A DNA stretch of 64,000 bases. Origin: Sphingomonas sp. PP-CE-3G-477 (GTDB taxonomy: Bacteria > Pseudomonadota > Alphaproteobacteria > Sphingomonadales > Sphingomonadaceae). Below are positions 8,213 through 17,211 of this stretch, piece after piece (within the stretch, counting starts at the first letter, position 1; each line of letters starts with the position of its first letter). A program made the position numbers and the translations under genes. The stretch spans positions 1-64,000 of the forward strand of contig NZ_QAOF01000007.1 of assembly GCF_003050745.1 (NCBI RefSeq), in the 5' to 3' direction. The notes beneath the pieces are model-generated. The model made no database searches. It had not been told where the DNA came from and saw only the letters and a program-made list of their open reading frames with translations.

Positions 8213-10027
8213 ATGACGGATCTGATCGACAACGGACCGGCCAACCCTGCTCAGGGCAGATTGCGGTCGCGCGCGTGGTTCGACGATCCGAGCAACCCCG
8301 ACATGACCGCACTTTATATCGAGCGCTATCTGAACTACGGGCTCAGCCTCGAGGAACTCCAGTCGGACCGACCGATCATCGGCATCGCGCAGACCGGCAG
8401 CGACCTGGCGCCGTGCAACCGCCATCACCTCGTCCTCGCGCAGCGCGTCCGTGACGGCATCCGCGACGCAGGCGGCATTCCGATCGAGTTCCCGATCCAC
8501 CCGATCCAGGAAACCGGCAAGCGCCCGACCGCGGGGCTCGACCGCAACCTCGCCTATCTGAGCCTGGTCGAGGTATTGCACGGCTATCCGATCGACGGCG
8601 TCGTGCTGACGATCGGCTGCGACAAGACGACGCCCGCCTGCCTGATGGCCGCGGCGACGGTCAACATTCCGGCGATCGCGCTCTCCGTCGGCCCGATGCT
8701 CAACGGCAACTACAACGGCCAGCGCACCGGCTCGGGCACGATCGTGTGGAAGGCGCGCGAGCTGCTCGCGGCGGGCGAGATCGACTATAAGGGCTTCATC
8801 GCGCTGGTCGCGTCGTCGGCACCGTCGACCGGGTTCTGCAACACGATGGGTACCGCAACCACGATGAACTCGCTGTGCGAGGCGCTCGGCATGTCGTTGC
8901 CGGGCTCGGCCGCGATCCCCGCGCCGCACCGCGATCGCCAGGAATGTTCGTGGGAAACGGGCCGCCGGATCGTCGAGATGGTCGCCGCCAACCGCCGCCC
9001 CTCCGACGTGCTCACGCGGCAGGCGTTCCTCAACGCGATCCGCGTCAATTCGGCGATCGGCGGATCGACCAACGCGCCCATTCACCTGAACGCAATCGCG
9101 CGCCATGTCGGCATCGAGCTGACGCTGGAGGATTGGGAGAACCACGGCGCCGACGTGCCGTTCATCGTCAATCTCCAGCCGGCCGGCGAGTATCTCGGCG
9201 AGGATTTCTACCGTGCCGGCGGCGTCCCCGCGGTGATGGGACAGTTGCTGGCGAAGGGCATGATCGACGGCTCCGCGCTGACTGTGAACGGCAAGACCGT
9301 CGAGGAGAATATCGGCGGCCAGACAACTCGCGACGTCGACGTCATCCGCCTGCTCGATGCGCCGCTGCTCGCCAATGCGGGGCTGACCGTCCTGCGCGGC
9401 AACATGTTCGATGCGGCGGTGATGAAGCTCAGCGTCGTCTCGGACCAGTTTCGCGAGATGTACCTCAGCAATCCCGACGATCCCGAGGCGTTCGAGGCGA
9501 CCGCGGTCGTGTTCGACGGACCGGAGGATTATCACAAGCGGATCGACGACCCCGCGCTGGGCATCGACGAGAGCTGTATCCTGGTAATGCGCGGCACCGG
9601 GCCGATCGGGTATCCGGGCGGCGCGGAGGTCGTCAACATGCGCCCACCCGCGGCGCTGATCCGCGCGGGCATCCACGCGCTGCCCTGCCTCGGCGACGGG
9701 CGTCAGTCGGGGACGAGCGGCAGTCCGTCGATCCTCAACGCCTCGCCCGAGGCGGCGGCGGGCGGCAATCTCGCGCTGCTCCAGACCGGCGACCGCATCC
9801 GCATCGACCTGCGCGCCAACCGGGCGGACATGCTGGTCGACGACGCCGAACTCGCGCGGCGACGCGCGGCAGTGGACGCGGACGGCTATTTCTTCCCGGT
9901 ATCGCAGACCCCGTGGCAGGAGATCCACCGCAACATCGTCGGCCAGTTCGACGGCGGCGCGGTGATCGAGAGCGCGGTCAAGTATCAGCGCATCGCCGAG
10001 AAGGGTCTGCCACGCGATAGCCATTGA
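8213..10027 (+). CDS. IlvD/Edd-family sugar-acid dehydratase (probably D-galactonate)
   Basis: From the ATG at 8213 (GGAG ribosome site 8 nt upstream) the product is 604 residues. It is very similar to Caulobacter xylonate dehydratase: FRSRDWFD-like start, [32 protein letters not shown] and [14 protein letters not shown] carry the conserved cysteines that ligate an Fe-S cluster in this family. [20 protein letters not shown] is the usual C-terminal signature. The enzyme converts an aldonate to its 2-keto-3-deoxy acid. With galactose dehydrogenase, dgoK and dgoA as neighbours, galactonate is the likely substrate, though arabinonate or xylonate are possible. The in-frame GTG at 8156 would add 19 residues and is less likely. 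Confidence 0.8.
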   Translation: MTDLIDNGPANPAQGRLRSRAWFDDPSNPDMTALYIERYLNYGLSLEELQSDRPIIGIAQTGSDLAPCNRHHLVLAQRVRDGIRDAGGIPIEFPIHPIQETGKRPTAGLDRNLAYLSLVEVLHGYPIDGVVLTIGCDKTTPACLMAAATVNIPAIALSVGPMLNGNYNGQRTGSGTIVWKARELLAAGEIDYKGFIALVASSAPSTGFCNTMGTATTMNSLCEALGMSLPGSAAIPAPHRDRQECSWETGRRIVEMVAANRRPSDVLTRQAFLNAIRVNSAIGGSTNAPIHLNAIARHVGIELTLEDWENHGADVPFIVNLQPAGEYLGEDFYRAGGVPAVMGQLLAKGMIDGSALTVNGKTVEENIGGQTTRDVDVIRLLDAPLLANAGLTVLRGNMFDAAVMKLSVVSDQFREMYLSNPDDPEAFEATAVVFDGPEDYHKRIDDPALGIDESCILVMRGTGPIGYPGGAEVVNMRPPAALIRAGIHALPCLGDGRQSGTSGSPSILNASPEAAAGGNLALLQTGDRIRIDLRANRADMLVDDAELARRRAAVDADGYFFPVSQTPWQEIHRNIVGQFDGGAVIESAVKYQRIAEKGLPRDSH

Positions 10028-10060
10028 GGACACCTCGTGCGCGGTCAACGGGCTCTCAAT

Positions 10061-10080
10061 CCTCCCCCGCAAGGGGGAGG
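10061..10080. repeat. CCTCCCCC palindrome between dehydratase and regulator
   Basis: CCTCCCCC-GCAA-GGGGGAGG forms a perfect 8-bp stem between the convergent dehydratase and GntR genes. It is the core of the repeat family also seen at 18522, 30735 and 37122. It may act as a bidirectional terminator, but no T-tract follows. Confidence 0.75.
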
Positions 10081-10098
10081 TTCAAACGCTGCCGCCCC

Positions 10099-10830
10099 TT
10101 ATTCCTCCCCGATCATCGTCAGCACGTCGCCGATGATCCGCGCCATCGCCACCTTCGCGGCCGCGGGATCGCGCGCGATGATCGCGTCCGCCACCGCGGC
10201 GTGATCGGCGATGTTGGCCGAGCGTCCCTTGATCCGGTTGGTGAAGCGGATCGAGGTCCGCAGCGCCGTCGACACCACCGACTGGAACTGCGCGTAGAAC
10301 GGGTTCTTCGACGCGCGCATGATCGCGACATGGAACGCGATATCGGCCTCCAGCGGGTCGGTCAGCCCCGACTCGCCCGCCTCCATCTGCTCCAGCCCAC
10401 TGCGGATCGCCTGGATATCGGCCGCATCGCCGTACCGCGCTGCCAACGCCGCCGCCTCGGGCTCGATCGCCACGCGCAACTGGTTGAAATGCCGCAACAG
10501 TTCGACCGAGAATTTCCGCTCCAGCGTCCAGCGCAGCACGTCGGTGTCGAACAGGTTCCAGGCGCTCGCGGGCTGCACCACCGTCCCCTGCCGCGGCCGC
10601 GCGCTGACGAGGCCTTTCGCGGTCAGCATCTTGACCGCCTCGCGCGTCACCGACCTGCTGACGCCGTGCGTCTTGGCGATCTCCGCCTCGGTCGGGAACG
10701 GCCGGCTTTCATACCGCCCCGTCACGATCGCACGACCCAGCGTGTCGAGCATGCCATGCGTCAGGTTGCGTCCTGCAACCGCGCCGACCGGATTGATTTC
10801 GGTGTCTGTGATTTCGGTAGCCATCTGCAC
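10099..10830 (-). CDS. FadR-subfamily GntR transcriptional regulator of the galactose cluster
   Basis: A 243-residue regulator. The N-terminal winged helix (about 25-90) has PFPTEAEIAKTHGVSRSVTREAVK as recognition segment and GLVSARPRQGTVV as wing. A C-terminal all-helical FCD ligand domain (about 105-230) follows, with the metal/ligand histidines in DIAFHVAIMRASKN and IADHAAVADAI. It resembles DgoR, the repressor of galactonate genes. It is divergent from the symporter/dgoK/dgoA operon; a palindrome between them (10881-10897) is a likely operator. A sugar acid such as galactonate or its keto-deoxy product is the presumed effector. Confidence 0.8.
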   Translation of the reverse strand: MQMATEITDTEINPVGAVAGRNLTHGMLDTLGRAIVTGRYESRPFPTEAEIAKTHGVSRSVTREAVKMLTAKGLVSARPRQGTVVQPASAWNLFDTDVLRWTLERKFSVELLRHFNQLRVAIEPEAAALAARYGDAADIQAIRSGLEQMEAGESGLTDPLEADIAFHVAIMRASKNPFYAQFQSVVSTALRTSIRFTNRIKGRSANIADHAAVADAIIARDPAAAKVAMARIIGDVLTMIGEE

Positions 10831-10880
10831 GAGTTCTGGCGCAACATCGCCTTGCTGTCACGTATCCAAGCGTTACGCTA

Positions 10881-10897
10881 GACAATGCACAATTGTC
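10881..10897. promoter_or_regulatory. Candidate GntR operator and promoter of the galactose operon
   Basis: GACAAT-GCACA-ATTGTC is a perfect 6-bp inverted repeat with a 5-nt spacer, directly followed by a -10-like TATAAAT (10899-10905). It lies between the divergent GntR gene and the symporter gene. FadR-type regulators bind short AT-rich palindromes of this kind. An operator touching the promoter would allow repression. The palindrome is seen; binding is inferred. Confidence 0.55.
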
Positions 10898-10955
10898 GTA
10901 TAAATATCCTCGCACCGGGCGAACCGCACGCGAACCGGGTGGAAGAGGAACGCGC

Positions 10956-12560
10956 ATGAGCCTGTCCGGCATCGATCTGGTCGTCGTCATCGTCTACGCG
11001 ATCGGCATATTCGGCCTCGCGCAATGGGTGTCGCGCGACAAGGGCGGCAAGGCGAAGGACAGTTCGGACTATTTCCTCGCCTCGAAATCGCTGCCGTGGT
11101 GGGCGATCGGTGCGTCGCTGATCGCCGCCAACATCTCCGCCGAGCAGATCGTCGGCATGGCCGGCTCGGGCTATGCGATCGGCCTCGCGATCGCCTCGTA
11201 CGAATGGATGGCGGCGCTGACGCTGCTGATCGTCGGCAAGTTCTTCCTGCCGATCTTCCTGCGCAACGAGATCTACACGATGCCGCAGTTCCTCGAACAG
11301 CGCTACGGCCCGTCGATCCGCACGCTGATGGCGGTGTTCTGGCTCGGCCTGTACGTGTTCGTGAACCTCACCTCGATCATCTGGCTTGGCTCGATCGCGG
11401 TCAACCAGGTCGCCGGGATCAACCAGGACGTCGCGCTGATCGGGCTCGGCCTGTTCGCGCTCCTGTATCAGTTAAAGGGCGGGCTGAAGGCAGTCGCGCT
11501 CACCGACATCGTCCAGGTGACGCTGCTGGTCGTCGGCGGGCTGATCGTCTCCGCTCTGGCGTTGCGCGAACTCGGCGGCGACACCGGCATGATCGGCGGC
11601 TTCTACCGGCTGACCAGCCAGGCGCCCGAGCATTTCCACATGATCCTGTCGAAGGACAATGCGTTCTACAAGGATTTGCCGGGCATCTCGGTGCTGGTCG
11701 GCGGCATGTGGATCGCAAACCTCAGCTACTGGGGCTTCAACCAGTACATCATCCAGCGCGCGCTCGCCGCCAAGTCGCTCGGCGAGGCGCAGAAGGGCAT
11801 CGTGTTCGCGGCCTTCCTGAAGCTGCTGATGCCGCTCGTGATCGTCCTGCCGGGGATCGCCGCGGTGATCCTCGCGCCCGATCTCGCCAAGCCGGACCAG
11901 GCGTATCCGACGATGATGCGGCTGCTGCCCCCCGGCCTGCTCGGGCTGGTGTTCGCCGCGCTGATCGCCGCGATCGTCGCGTCGACCGCATCGAAGATCA
12001 ACTCGATCGCGACGATCTTCACGCTCGATCTCTACGCCAAGCGTCGCGGCGCGACGTCGATCGCCGAGGATGGTTCGACCAAGGTCTCGGATCCCGCGGT
12101 CGAGCGTAACCTCGTCAAGGTCGGGCGGATCGCCGCCGCGGTCGCGATCCTGCTGGCGATGATCACCGCGCGGCCGTTGCTCGGCAAGTCGGACCAGGCG
12201 TTCCAGTATATCCAGGAATATACCGGTTTCTTCACGCCCGGCATCGTCGTGATCTTCATGCTCGGGCTGTTCTGGAAGCGCGCGACCGAGGCGGGCGCGT
12301 TGATCGCCGCGGTCGCATCGTTCGCGATCTCGCTCCTGCTGAAATACGCCGCGCCCGAAATTCCGTTCATGAACCGGATGCTGATCGCGTTCGTGATCGC
12401 GCTGGTGCTCGCGGTGGTCGCCTCGCTGGTCCGCCCGCAATCGAGCGAGGCCAACCGGATCGTCACGCGCGACGTCGACTATACGACGACGCGGGGGTTC
12501 AATATCGCAGCGGTCGGCGTGGTGATGATCCTCGTCGCTTTGTACGCAACATGGTGGTGA
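10956..12560 (+). CDS. Sodium:solute symporter (SSS family), probable galactose transporter
   Basis: From the ATG at 10956 (GGAAGAGGAA ribosome site) the product is 534 residues with about 13-14 membrane helices. Family signatures are SSDYFLASKSLPWWAIGASL, AANISAEQIVGMAGSGYA near the N-terminus and GLVFAALIAAIVASTASKIN in the middle. These match SGLT-type sugar/sodium symporters. Its position as first gene of the dgoK-dgoA operon points to uptake of galactose or a related sugar. The stop overlaps the region of the dgoK start, so the genes are probably co-translated. Confidence 0.85.
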   Translation: MSLSGIDLVVVIVYAIGIFGLAQWVSRDKGGKAKDSSDYFLASKSLPWWAIGASLIAANISAEQIVGMAGSGYAIGLAIASYEWMAALTLLIVGKFFLPIFLRNEIYTMPQFLEQRYGPSIRTLMAVFWLGLYVFVNLTSIIWLGSIAVNQVAGINQDVALIGLGLFALLYQLKGGLKAVALTDIVQVTLLVVGGLIVSALALRELGGDTGMIGGFYRLTSQAPEHFHMILSKDNAFYKDLPGISVLVGGMWIANLSYWGFNQYIIQRALAAKSLGEAQKGIVFAAFLKLLMPLVIVLPGIAAVILAPDLAKPDQAYPTMMRLLPPGLLGLVFAALIAAIVASTASKINSIATIFTLDLYAKRRGATSIAEDGSTKVSDPAVERNLVKVGRIAAAVAILLAMITARPLLGKSDQAFQYIQEYTGFFTPGIVVIFMLGLFWKRATEAGALIAAVASFAISLLLKYAAPEIPFMNRMLIAFVIALVLAVVASLVRPQSSEANRIVTRDVDYTTTRGFNIAAVGVVMILVALYATWW

Positions 12561-12562
12561 GT

Positions 12563-13426
12563 ATGGGTTCGTTTATCGCGGTCGACTGGGGCACGACCAA
12601 CCGCCGCGCGTTCCGGATCGAGGACGGCGAGGTCGTCGCGACCGAACGCGACGATCGCGGCGCTGCGAACGTCGCGGCCGGCGACTACGAGGCCGAAGTC
12701 GCCGGGATCCGCGACCGGCTCGGCGACCTGCCGGTGCTGCTGGCGGGAATGGTCGGGTCGAACATCGGCTGGCGGAGCGTTCCCTATGTCGCCGCGCCCG
12801 CGGGTCTTGCCGAAGTCGCCGCCGCGCTCGATCGGATCGACGACCGTACCGCGATCGTGCCGGGCCTATCGTACCGCGACGGACTTCATGCCGACGTGAT
12901 GCGCGGCGAGGAGGTCCAGTTGCTCGGCGCGGTTGCGGCGGACCTCGTACCAATGGACGCGATGCTCTGCCAGCCCGGCACGCATTGCAAATGGGCGTCC
13001 GTCGAGGGCGGCAGGATCGCCCGGTTCACCACCGCGATGACCGGCGAACTCTTCGCGCTGCTCCGCGCACACGGCGTGCTTTCGCGCCAGCTCGGCCATC
13101 CGGTCGAGCCGGGCGCAGCTTTCCTCGAAGGCGTCGCGGAGGGGGCTCAGCGCGATCTCGCCGCCAGCCTGTTCGCGATCCGGGCGCGCGGTGTGCTCGG
13201 GATCGCCGACGACGCCCACGCCGCCTCGTTCGCCAGCGGCCTGCTGATCGGCGCGGATACTGCCGCGCGGATCGAACCCGGCGCGACCGTCCACATCCTC
13301 GCCGACCCGTCACTCGGCGCACTCTATGCCAGCGCGATCGATGCGCTCGGCGGCACGTCGCACCATATAGACAGTCAGGCCGCGTTCGTGGCCGGCATCA
13401 CCCGCATCCAGGATCTCGCCGCATGA
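12563..13426 (+). CDS. dgoK: 2-dehydro-3-deoxygalactonokinase
   Basis: The ATG at 12563 follows the symporter stop by 2 bp, with the ribosome site GGTGGTGAG inside the symporter's end. The 287-residue product starts MGSFIAVDWGTTNRRAFRI, the phosphate-1 ATP motif of the DgoK family. LLAGMVGSNIGWRSVPYV and CQPGTHCKWASVEGG follow. It phosphorylates 2-keto-3-deoxy-galactonate to the 6-phosphate. An ATGA overlap couples it to the aldolase gene. Confidence 0.9.
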   Translation: MGSFIAVDWGTTNRRAFRIEDGEVVATERDDRGAANVAAGDYEAEVAGIRDRLGDLPVLLAGMVGSNIGWRSVPYVAAPAGLAEVAAALDRIDDRTAIVPGLSYRDGLHADVMRGEEVQLLGAVAADLVPMDAMLCQPGTHCKWASVEGGRIARFTTAMTGELFALLRAHGVLSRQLGHPVEPGAAFLEGVAEGAQRDLAASLFAIRARGVLGIADDAHAASFASGLLIGADTAARIEPGATVHILADPSLGALYASAIDALGGTSHHIDSQAAFVAGITRIQDLAA

Positions 13427-14073
13427 CCACACCCCGCTTGTCCCCTCACCGCCAAGCCTTCGACGACGCCTTCGCGAAATGCCCGCTGATCGCGATCCTG
13501 CGCGGGGTGAAGCCCAACGAGGTCGAGGCGATCGGCGAAGCGCTGGTCGATGCCGGCTTCACGATCCTCGAAGTGCCGATGAACTCGCCCGATCCGCTCG
13601 ACAGCATCGCGCGGCTGGCGCGCAGGCTCGAGGGACGTGCGGTCGTCGGTGCAGGCACGGTCTTGCGGGTCGAGGACGTCGAGGCCGTCGGCGCGGCTGG
13701 CGGCACGCTGATCATCGCCCCCAACGCCAATGTGCACGTGATCGCGGCGGCGGCGGAGCGCGGCTATGTCGCGCTCCCCGGCATTGCCACCCCGACCGAG
13801 GCGTTCGCCGCGCTCGAGGCCGGTGCCGCCGCGCTGAAGCTGTTCCCCGCCGAGGCCGCGAGCCCGGCTGTGCTCAAGGCGATGCGCGCGGTTCTCCCCA
13901 AGGATACGCGCGTGTTGCCGGTCGGCGGGATCACACCCGAACGCATGGCGGAATGGCGCACCGCCGGCGCCGCGGGCTTCGGTCTGGGCTCGGCGCTGTA
14001 TGCGCCAGGCATGACCGCAGACGACGTCGGCGCACGGGCGGCCGGATTCATCGCGGTGTTGAAGGCAGGGTAA
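13423..14073 (+). CDS. dgoA: 2-dehydro-3-deoxy-6-phosphogalactonate aldolase
   Basis: A 216-residue class I aldolase of the KDPG/KDPGal family. LIAILRGVKPNEVEAIGEAL and FTILEVPMNSP (with the catalytic Glu) precede VGAGTVL. Schiff-base Lys139 is in ALKLFPAEA, and LPVGGITPE completes the phosphate site. It splits KDPGal into pyruvate and glyceraldehyde-3-phosphate. The start (ATGA overlap with dgoK stop) is well defined. The LRGVKP and LEVPMNSP wording favours KDPGal over KDPG aldolase. It is the last gene of the operon. Confidence 0.9.
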   Translation: MTTPRLSPHRQAFDDAFAKCPLIAILRGVKPNEVEAIGEALVDAGFTILEVPMNSPDPLDSIARLARRLEGRAVVGAGTVLRVEDVEAVGAAGGTLIIAPNANVHVIAAAAERGYVALPGIATPTEAFAALEAGAAALKLFPAEAASPAVLKAMRAVLPKDTRVLPVGGITPERMAEWRTAGAAGFGLGSALYAPGMTADDVGARAAGFIAVLKAG

Positions 14074-14127
14074 CGCGATCACCTAGCGGGGATCGTCTTC
14101 GCCGCGCGTTGCGGTTAGGGCGTCGCG

Positions 14128-15249
14128 ATGATGTTCGCCGCTCAGGAACGAGACCTCGCCGCGCTGGCCGCAGCGGACCGGTACCGATCGCTTCGCCCGC
14201 GACAGGGCGTCGACTTCGCATCGAACGACTATCTCGGGCTGGCCGGGTCGGACCGACTGCGCGGCGCCATGGTCGATGCCCTGCGACGCGGCGTCCCGGT
14301 CGGCTCCGGGGGGTCGCGGTTGCTCCGTGGCAATGCACCCGAGCACGAGGCGCTCGAAGCGGACGCCGCCACCTTCTTCGGTACCGTGACGGCGTTGTTC
14401 TTCGCCAGCGGTTACGTCGCGAACACGATATTGTTCGCGACGCTGCCGCAACGCGGCGACCTGATCGTCCACGACGCGCTGATCCACGCGAGCGCGCATG
14501 AGGGCATGCGACTGACGCGCGCCACCTTCGTCGCCGCTGCGCATAACGACGCTAACGCGTTCGAGGATGCGATCCTCGACTGGCGCAGATCGGGTGGCAC
14601 CGGCCGCGCCTGGATCGCGGTCGAGAGCCTCTACAGCATGGATGGCGACCGCGCACCGCTGGCCGCGTTGGCCGAGATTGCCGATCGACACGATGCGATC
14701 CTGCTGATCGACGAAGCACATGCCACGGGCGTGTTCGGCACCGATGGCCGCGGACTGGCCGAGGGACTCGACGGGCGCGAGAACGTCATCAGCTTGCGAA
14801 CCTGCGGCAAGGCGCTGGGCTGCGAGGGCGCGCTGTTGTGCGGGCCGGCGGTCATGCGCGAGTTCATCGTCAATCGCGGGCGCGGGTTCATCTTCTCGAC
14901 CGCGCCATCACCGCTTATGGCGCTGGCGGTCGGGGAAGCCCTCCGCATCATCGCAGACGAACCGGCACGGCGGGGGAAGCTCTGGACGTTGGTTGCCACG
15001 GCGGAGCGCGTGCTCGCCCCGTACGGCGTCGCGGCGACGGGGTCGCAGATCCTGCCGCTAGTGCTGGGGGACGCCGCGCGGACGATGCGGGTCGCCGGTG
15101 CAATCCAGGCGGCTGGGTTCGACGTGCGCGGGATACGGCCGCCGACCGTGCCCGAGGGGACGTCGCGACTGCGCATTTCGCTGACGCTGAACGCGGCGGT
15201 TGCTGACATTGAGGCTTTGGGAAAGGTTATGGGAGAGGCGCTACAATGA
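14128..15249 (+). CDS. bioF: 8-amino-7-oxononanoate synthase
   Basis: A 373-residue PLP enzyme that condenses pimeloyl-ACP/CoA with L-alanine, the first step of biotin ring assembly. Signatures are VDFASNDYLGLAG, GSGGSRLLRGN, FASGYVANT, LLIDEAHATGVFG (PLP aspartate) and TCGKALGCEGA with the Schiff-base Lys228. Its stop overlaps the bioD start (ATGA). It is the first gene of bioF-bioD-bioA. The C-terminus (IRPPTVPEGTSRLRISLT) is complete. Confidence 0.9.
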   Translation: MMFAAQERDLAALAAADRYRSLRPRQGVDFASNDYLGLAGSDRLRGAMVDALRRGVPVGSGGSRLLRGNAPEHEALEADAATFFGTVTALFFASGYVANTILFATLPQRGDLIVHDALIHASAHEGMRLTRATFVAAAHNDANAFEDAILDWRRSGGTGRAWIAVESLYSMDGDRAPLAALAEIADRHDAILLIDEAHATGVFGTDGRGLAEGLDGRENVISLRTCGKALGCEGALLCGPAVMREFIVNRGRGFIFSTAPSPLMALAVGEALRIIADEPARRGKLWTLVATAERVLAPYGVAATGSQILPLVLGDAARTMRVAGAIQAAGFDVRGIRPPTVPEGTSRLRISLTLNAAVADIEALGKVMGEALQ

Positions 15250-15863
15250 CCATCGTCGTTACCGGAACGGACACCGATATCGGCAAGACCGTGTTCGCCG
15301 CCGGGCTCACCGCGGCACTCGGCGCGCGATATTGGAAGCCGGTGCAGGCGGGGCTTGCGGACGGCAGCGACGCAGCCTCGGTCGTAACGCTCGGCGTGCC
15401 CGCGGACCACGTCTTGCCTGAAGCATACCGGCTGACGACCCCATGCTCGCCGCATCTCGCCGCCGAGATCGACCACGTGACGATCGATCCGGACCGGCTT
15501 GCGCTACCCGAAGTCGATGGCCCCCTGATCGTCGAAGGCGCAGGCGGCGTGATGGTCCCCGTCACACGAGACCTGATCTTCGCAGACCTGTTCGCGCGGT
15601 GGAACAAGCCGGTCGTGCTAGTCGCGCGCACCGGGCTCGGGACGATCAACCACAGCCTGCTCTCGATCGAGGCCTTGCGCAGCCGCAGCGTACCGATTCT
15701 CGGCATCGCCTTCGTCGGCGACGCGGTCGAGGATAGCGAGGCGACGATCGCCACGCTCGGGAAAGTCCGCCGGCTCGGCCGCCTGCCCCGCCTCGATCCA
15801 CTAAACGCCGCCACCCTGGCCGAGGCGTTCGCTGCGAACTTCGACCTGAAGGCGTTCCAGTGA
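15246..15863 (+). CDS. bioD: Dethiobiotin synthase
   Basis: A 205-residue ATP-dependent carboxylase closing the ureido ring of dethiobiotin. The P-loop GTDTDIGKT is at about 7-15. YWKPVQAGLADGSD binds substrate, and LIVEGAGGVMVP is the family's second signature. It overlaps bioF by ATGA and bioA by GTGA, so the three genes form one translationally coupled operon. It is slightly shorter than E. coli BioD but all motifs are present. Confidence 0.92.
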   Translation: MTIVVTGTDTDIGKTVFAAGLTAALGARYWKPVQAGLADGSDAASVVTLGVPADHVLPEAYRLTTPCSPHLAAEIDHVTIDPDRLALPEVDGPLIVEGAGGVMVPVTRDLIFADLFARWNKPVVLVARTGLGTINHSLLSIEALRSRSVPILGIAFVGDAVEDSEATIATLGKVRRLGRLPRLDPLNAATLAEAFAANFDLKAFQ

Positions 15864-17119
15864 CCGATTCCCCCGTATGGCACCCCTTCACGCAACACGG
15901 CCTGCGCGAACCCATCCCGCTCGTTACGCATGCCGAGGGCGCCGCGCTCTACACATCGGACGGCCGGCGGATCGTCGATGCGATCTCGTCCTGGTGGGTT
16001 ACGACACATGGCCACGCCAACCCGAAGATCATGGCCGCCATCGCCGAACAGGCGGGCAAGCTCGACCAGATCATCTTCGCCGGCTGGACGCACCAGCCCG
16101 CCGAAGACCTCGCGCGCGGACTGACCGCGATCATGCCGCCGGACCTTACGCGAGTCTTCTTCTCGGACTCGGGCTCGACCAGCGTCGAGTGCGCGCTGAA
16201 GATGGCGCTCGGCTATTGGCTCGATCGTGGCGAGAATCGCCACCGCATCCTGGTGCTCGAACACGGCTATCACGGCGACACGATCGGCGCGATGTCGGTC
16301 GGCGCACGCGGCGTCTACAACCGCGCCTACGCGCCGCTGCTGTTCGACGTCGGCACGATCCCCTTCCCCGCCGCTGGGCACGAACAGGCGACGCTCGACG
16401 CGCTGGAGGCCGCCTGCGCCGAGCATCCCGCCGCGTTCATCGTCGAGCCGTTGCTGCTCGGCGCCGGCGGGATGCACATCTATTCCGCGCACATCCTTGC
16501 CGAGATGCGGCGGATCTGCACGCGCCACGACGTGCTGTTCATCGCCGACGAGGTGATGACCGGCTGGGGCCGCACCGGCACGTTGCTCGCCTGCGAACAG
16601 GCGGGCGTGGTGCCTGACATCCTGTGCCTGTCAAAGGGCCTGACCGGCGGCGCGGTCCCACTCGCGGTGACGATGGCGACCGAGGCGATCTACCAGGCGC
16701 ATTACGGCACCGACCGTGCGCGGATGTTCTTCCACTCGTCGAGCTACACCGCCAACCCGATCGCCTGCGCCGCCGCCAACGCGAACCTCGCGATCTGGCG
16801 CGACGAACTTGTGCGCGAGCGGATCGCCGACCTCGCCGCACGCCAAGCCTCGCGGCTGGGAGCTCTCGCTCACCATCCCCGCATCGCCAACGCGCGCCAG
16901 ATCGGCACGATCACCGCGGTCGAACTCCGCGGCGAGGACGGCTATCTGTCGCAGATCGGCCCGCGCCTGCTCGCGTTCTTCGGCGAGCGCGACCTTCTGC
17001 TCCGCCCGCTCGGCAACACCGTCTACGTCATGCCGCCCTATTGCATCGATGATGCCGATCTAGATCGGATCTATGCGACGATCGCCGAAGCGTGCGACAC
17101 GATCAGGCAAGAGTCCTGA
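15860..17119 (+). CDS. bioA: Adenosylmethionine-8-amino-7-oxononanoate aminotransferase
   Basis: A 419-residue class III PLP aminotransferase that turns KAPA into DAPA using S-adenosylmethionine as amino donor. It begins with GTG inside the bioD stop (GTGA). VWHPFTQ near the N-terminus and DAISSWWVTTHGH are specific to BioA. ADEVMTGWGRTG and the Schiff-base Lys259 in LCLSKGLTGG are the PLP site. HSSSYTANPIACAAANAN follows. bioB and bioC are not in the window, so the last step must be encoded elsewhere. Confidence 0.92.
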   Translation: MTDSPVWHPFTQHGLREPIPLVTHAEGAALYTSDGRRIVDAISSWWVTTHGHANPKIMAAIAEQAGKLDQIIFAGWTHQPAEDLARGLTAIMPPDLTRVFFSDSGSTSVECALKMALGYWLDRGENRHRILVLEHGYHGDTIGAMSVGARGVYNRAYAPLLFDVGTIPFPAAGHEQATLDALEAACAEHPAAFIVEPLLLGAGGMHIYSAHILAEMRRICTRHDVLFIADEVMTGWGRTGTLLACEQAGVVPDILCLSKGLTGGAVPLAVTMATEAIYQAHYGTDRARMFFHSSSYTANPIACAAANANLAIWRDELVRERIADLAARQASRLGALAHHPRIANARQIGTITAVELRGEDGYLSQIGPRLLAFFGERDLLLRPLGNTVYVMPPYCIDDADLDRIYATIAEACDTIRQES

Positions 17120-17211
17120 CGTTCTTGCTGCACTGCAGCAACAAATGATGTACGTGCGACGTTGAGATAAGATCGCGGCCGAGTACGCTGGCGACGAAAG
17201 GCTCGATTACC

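Noticed and set aside
8186-10072. A 628-residue frame opposite the dehydratase gene
   Set aside because: The plus strand is a clear IlvD/Edd-family enzyme, and the opposite frame has only composition-driven Arg/Asp runs.
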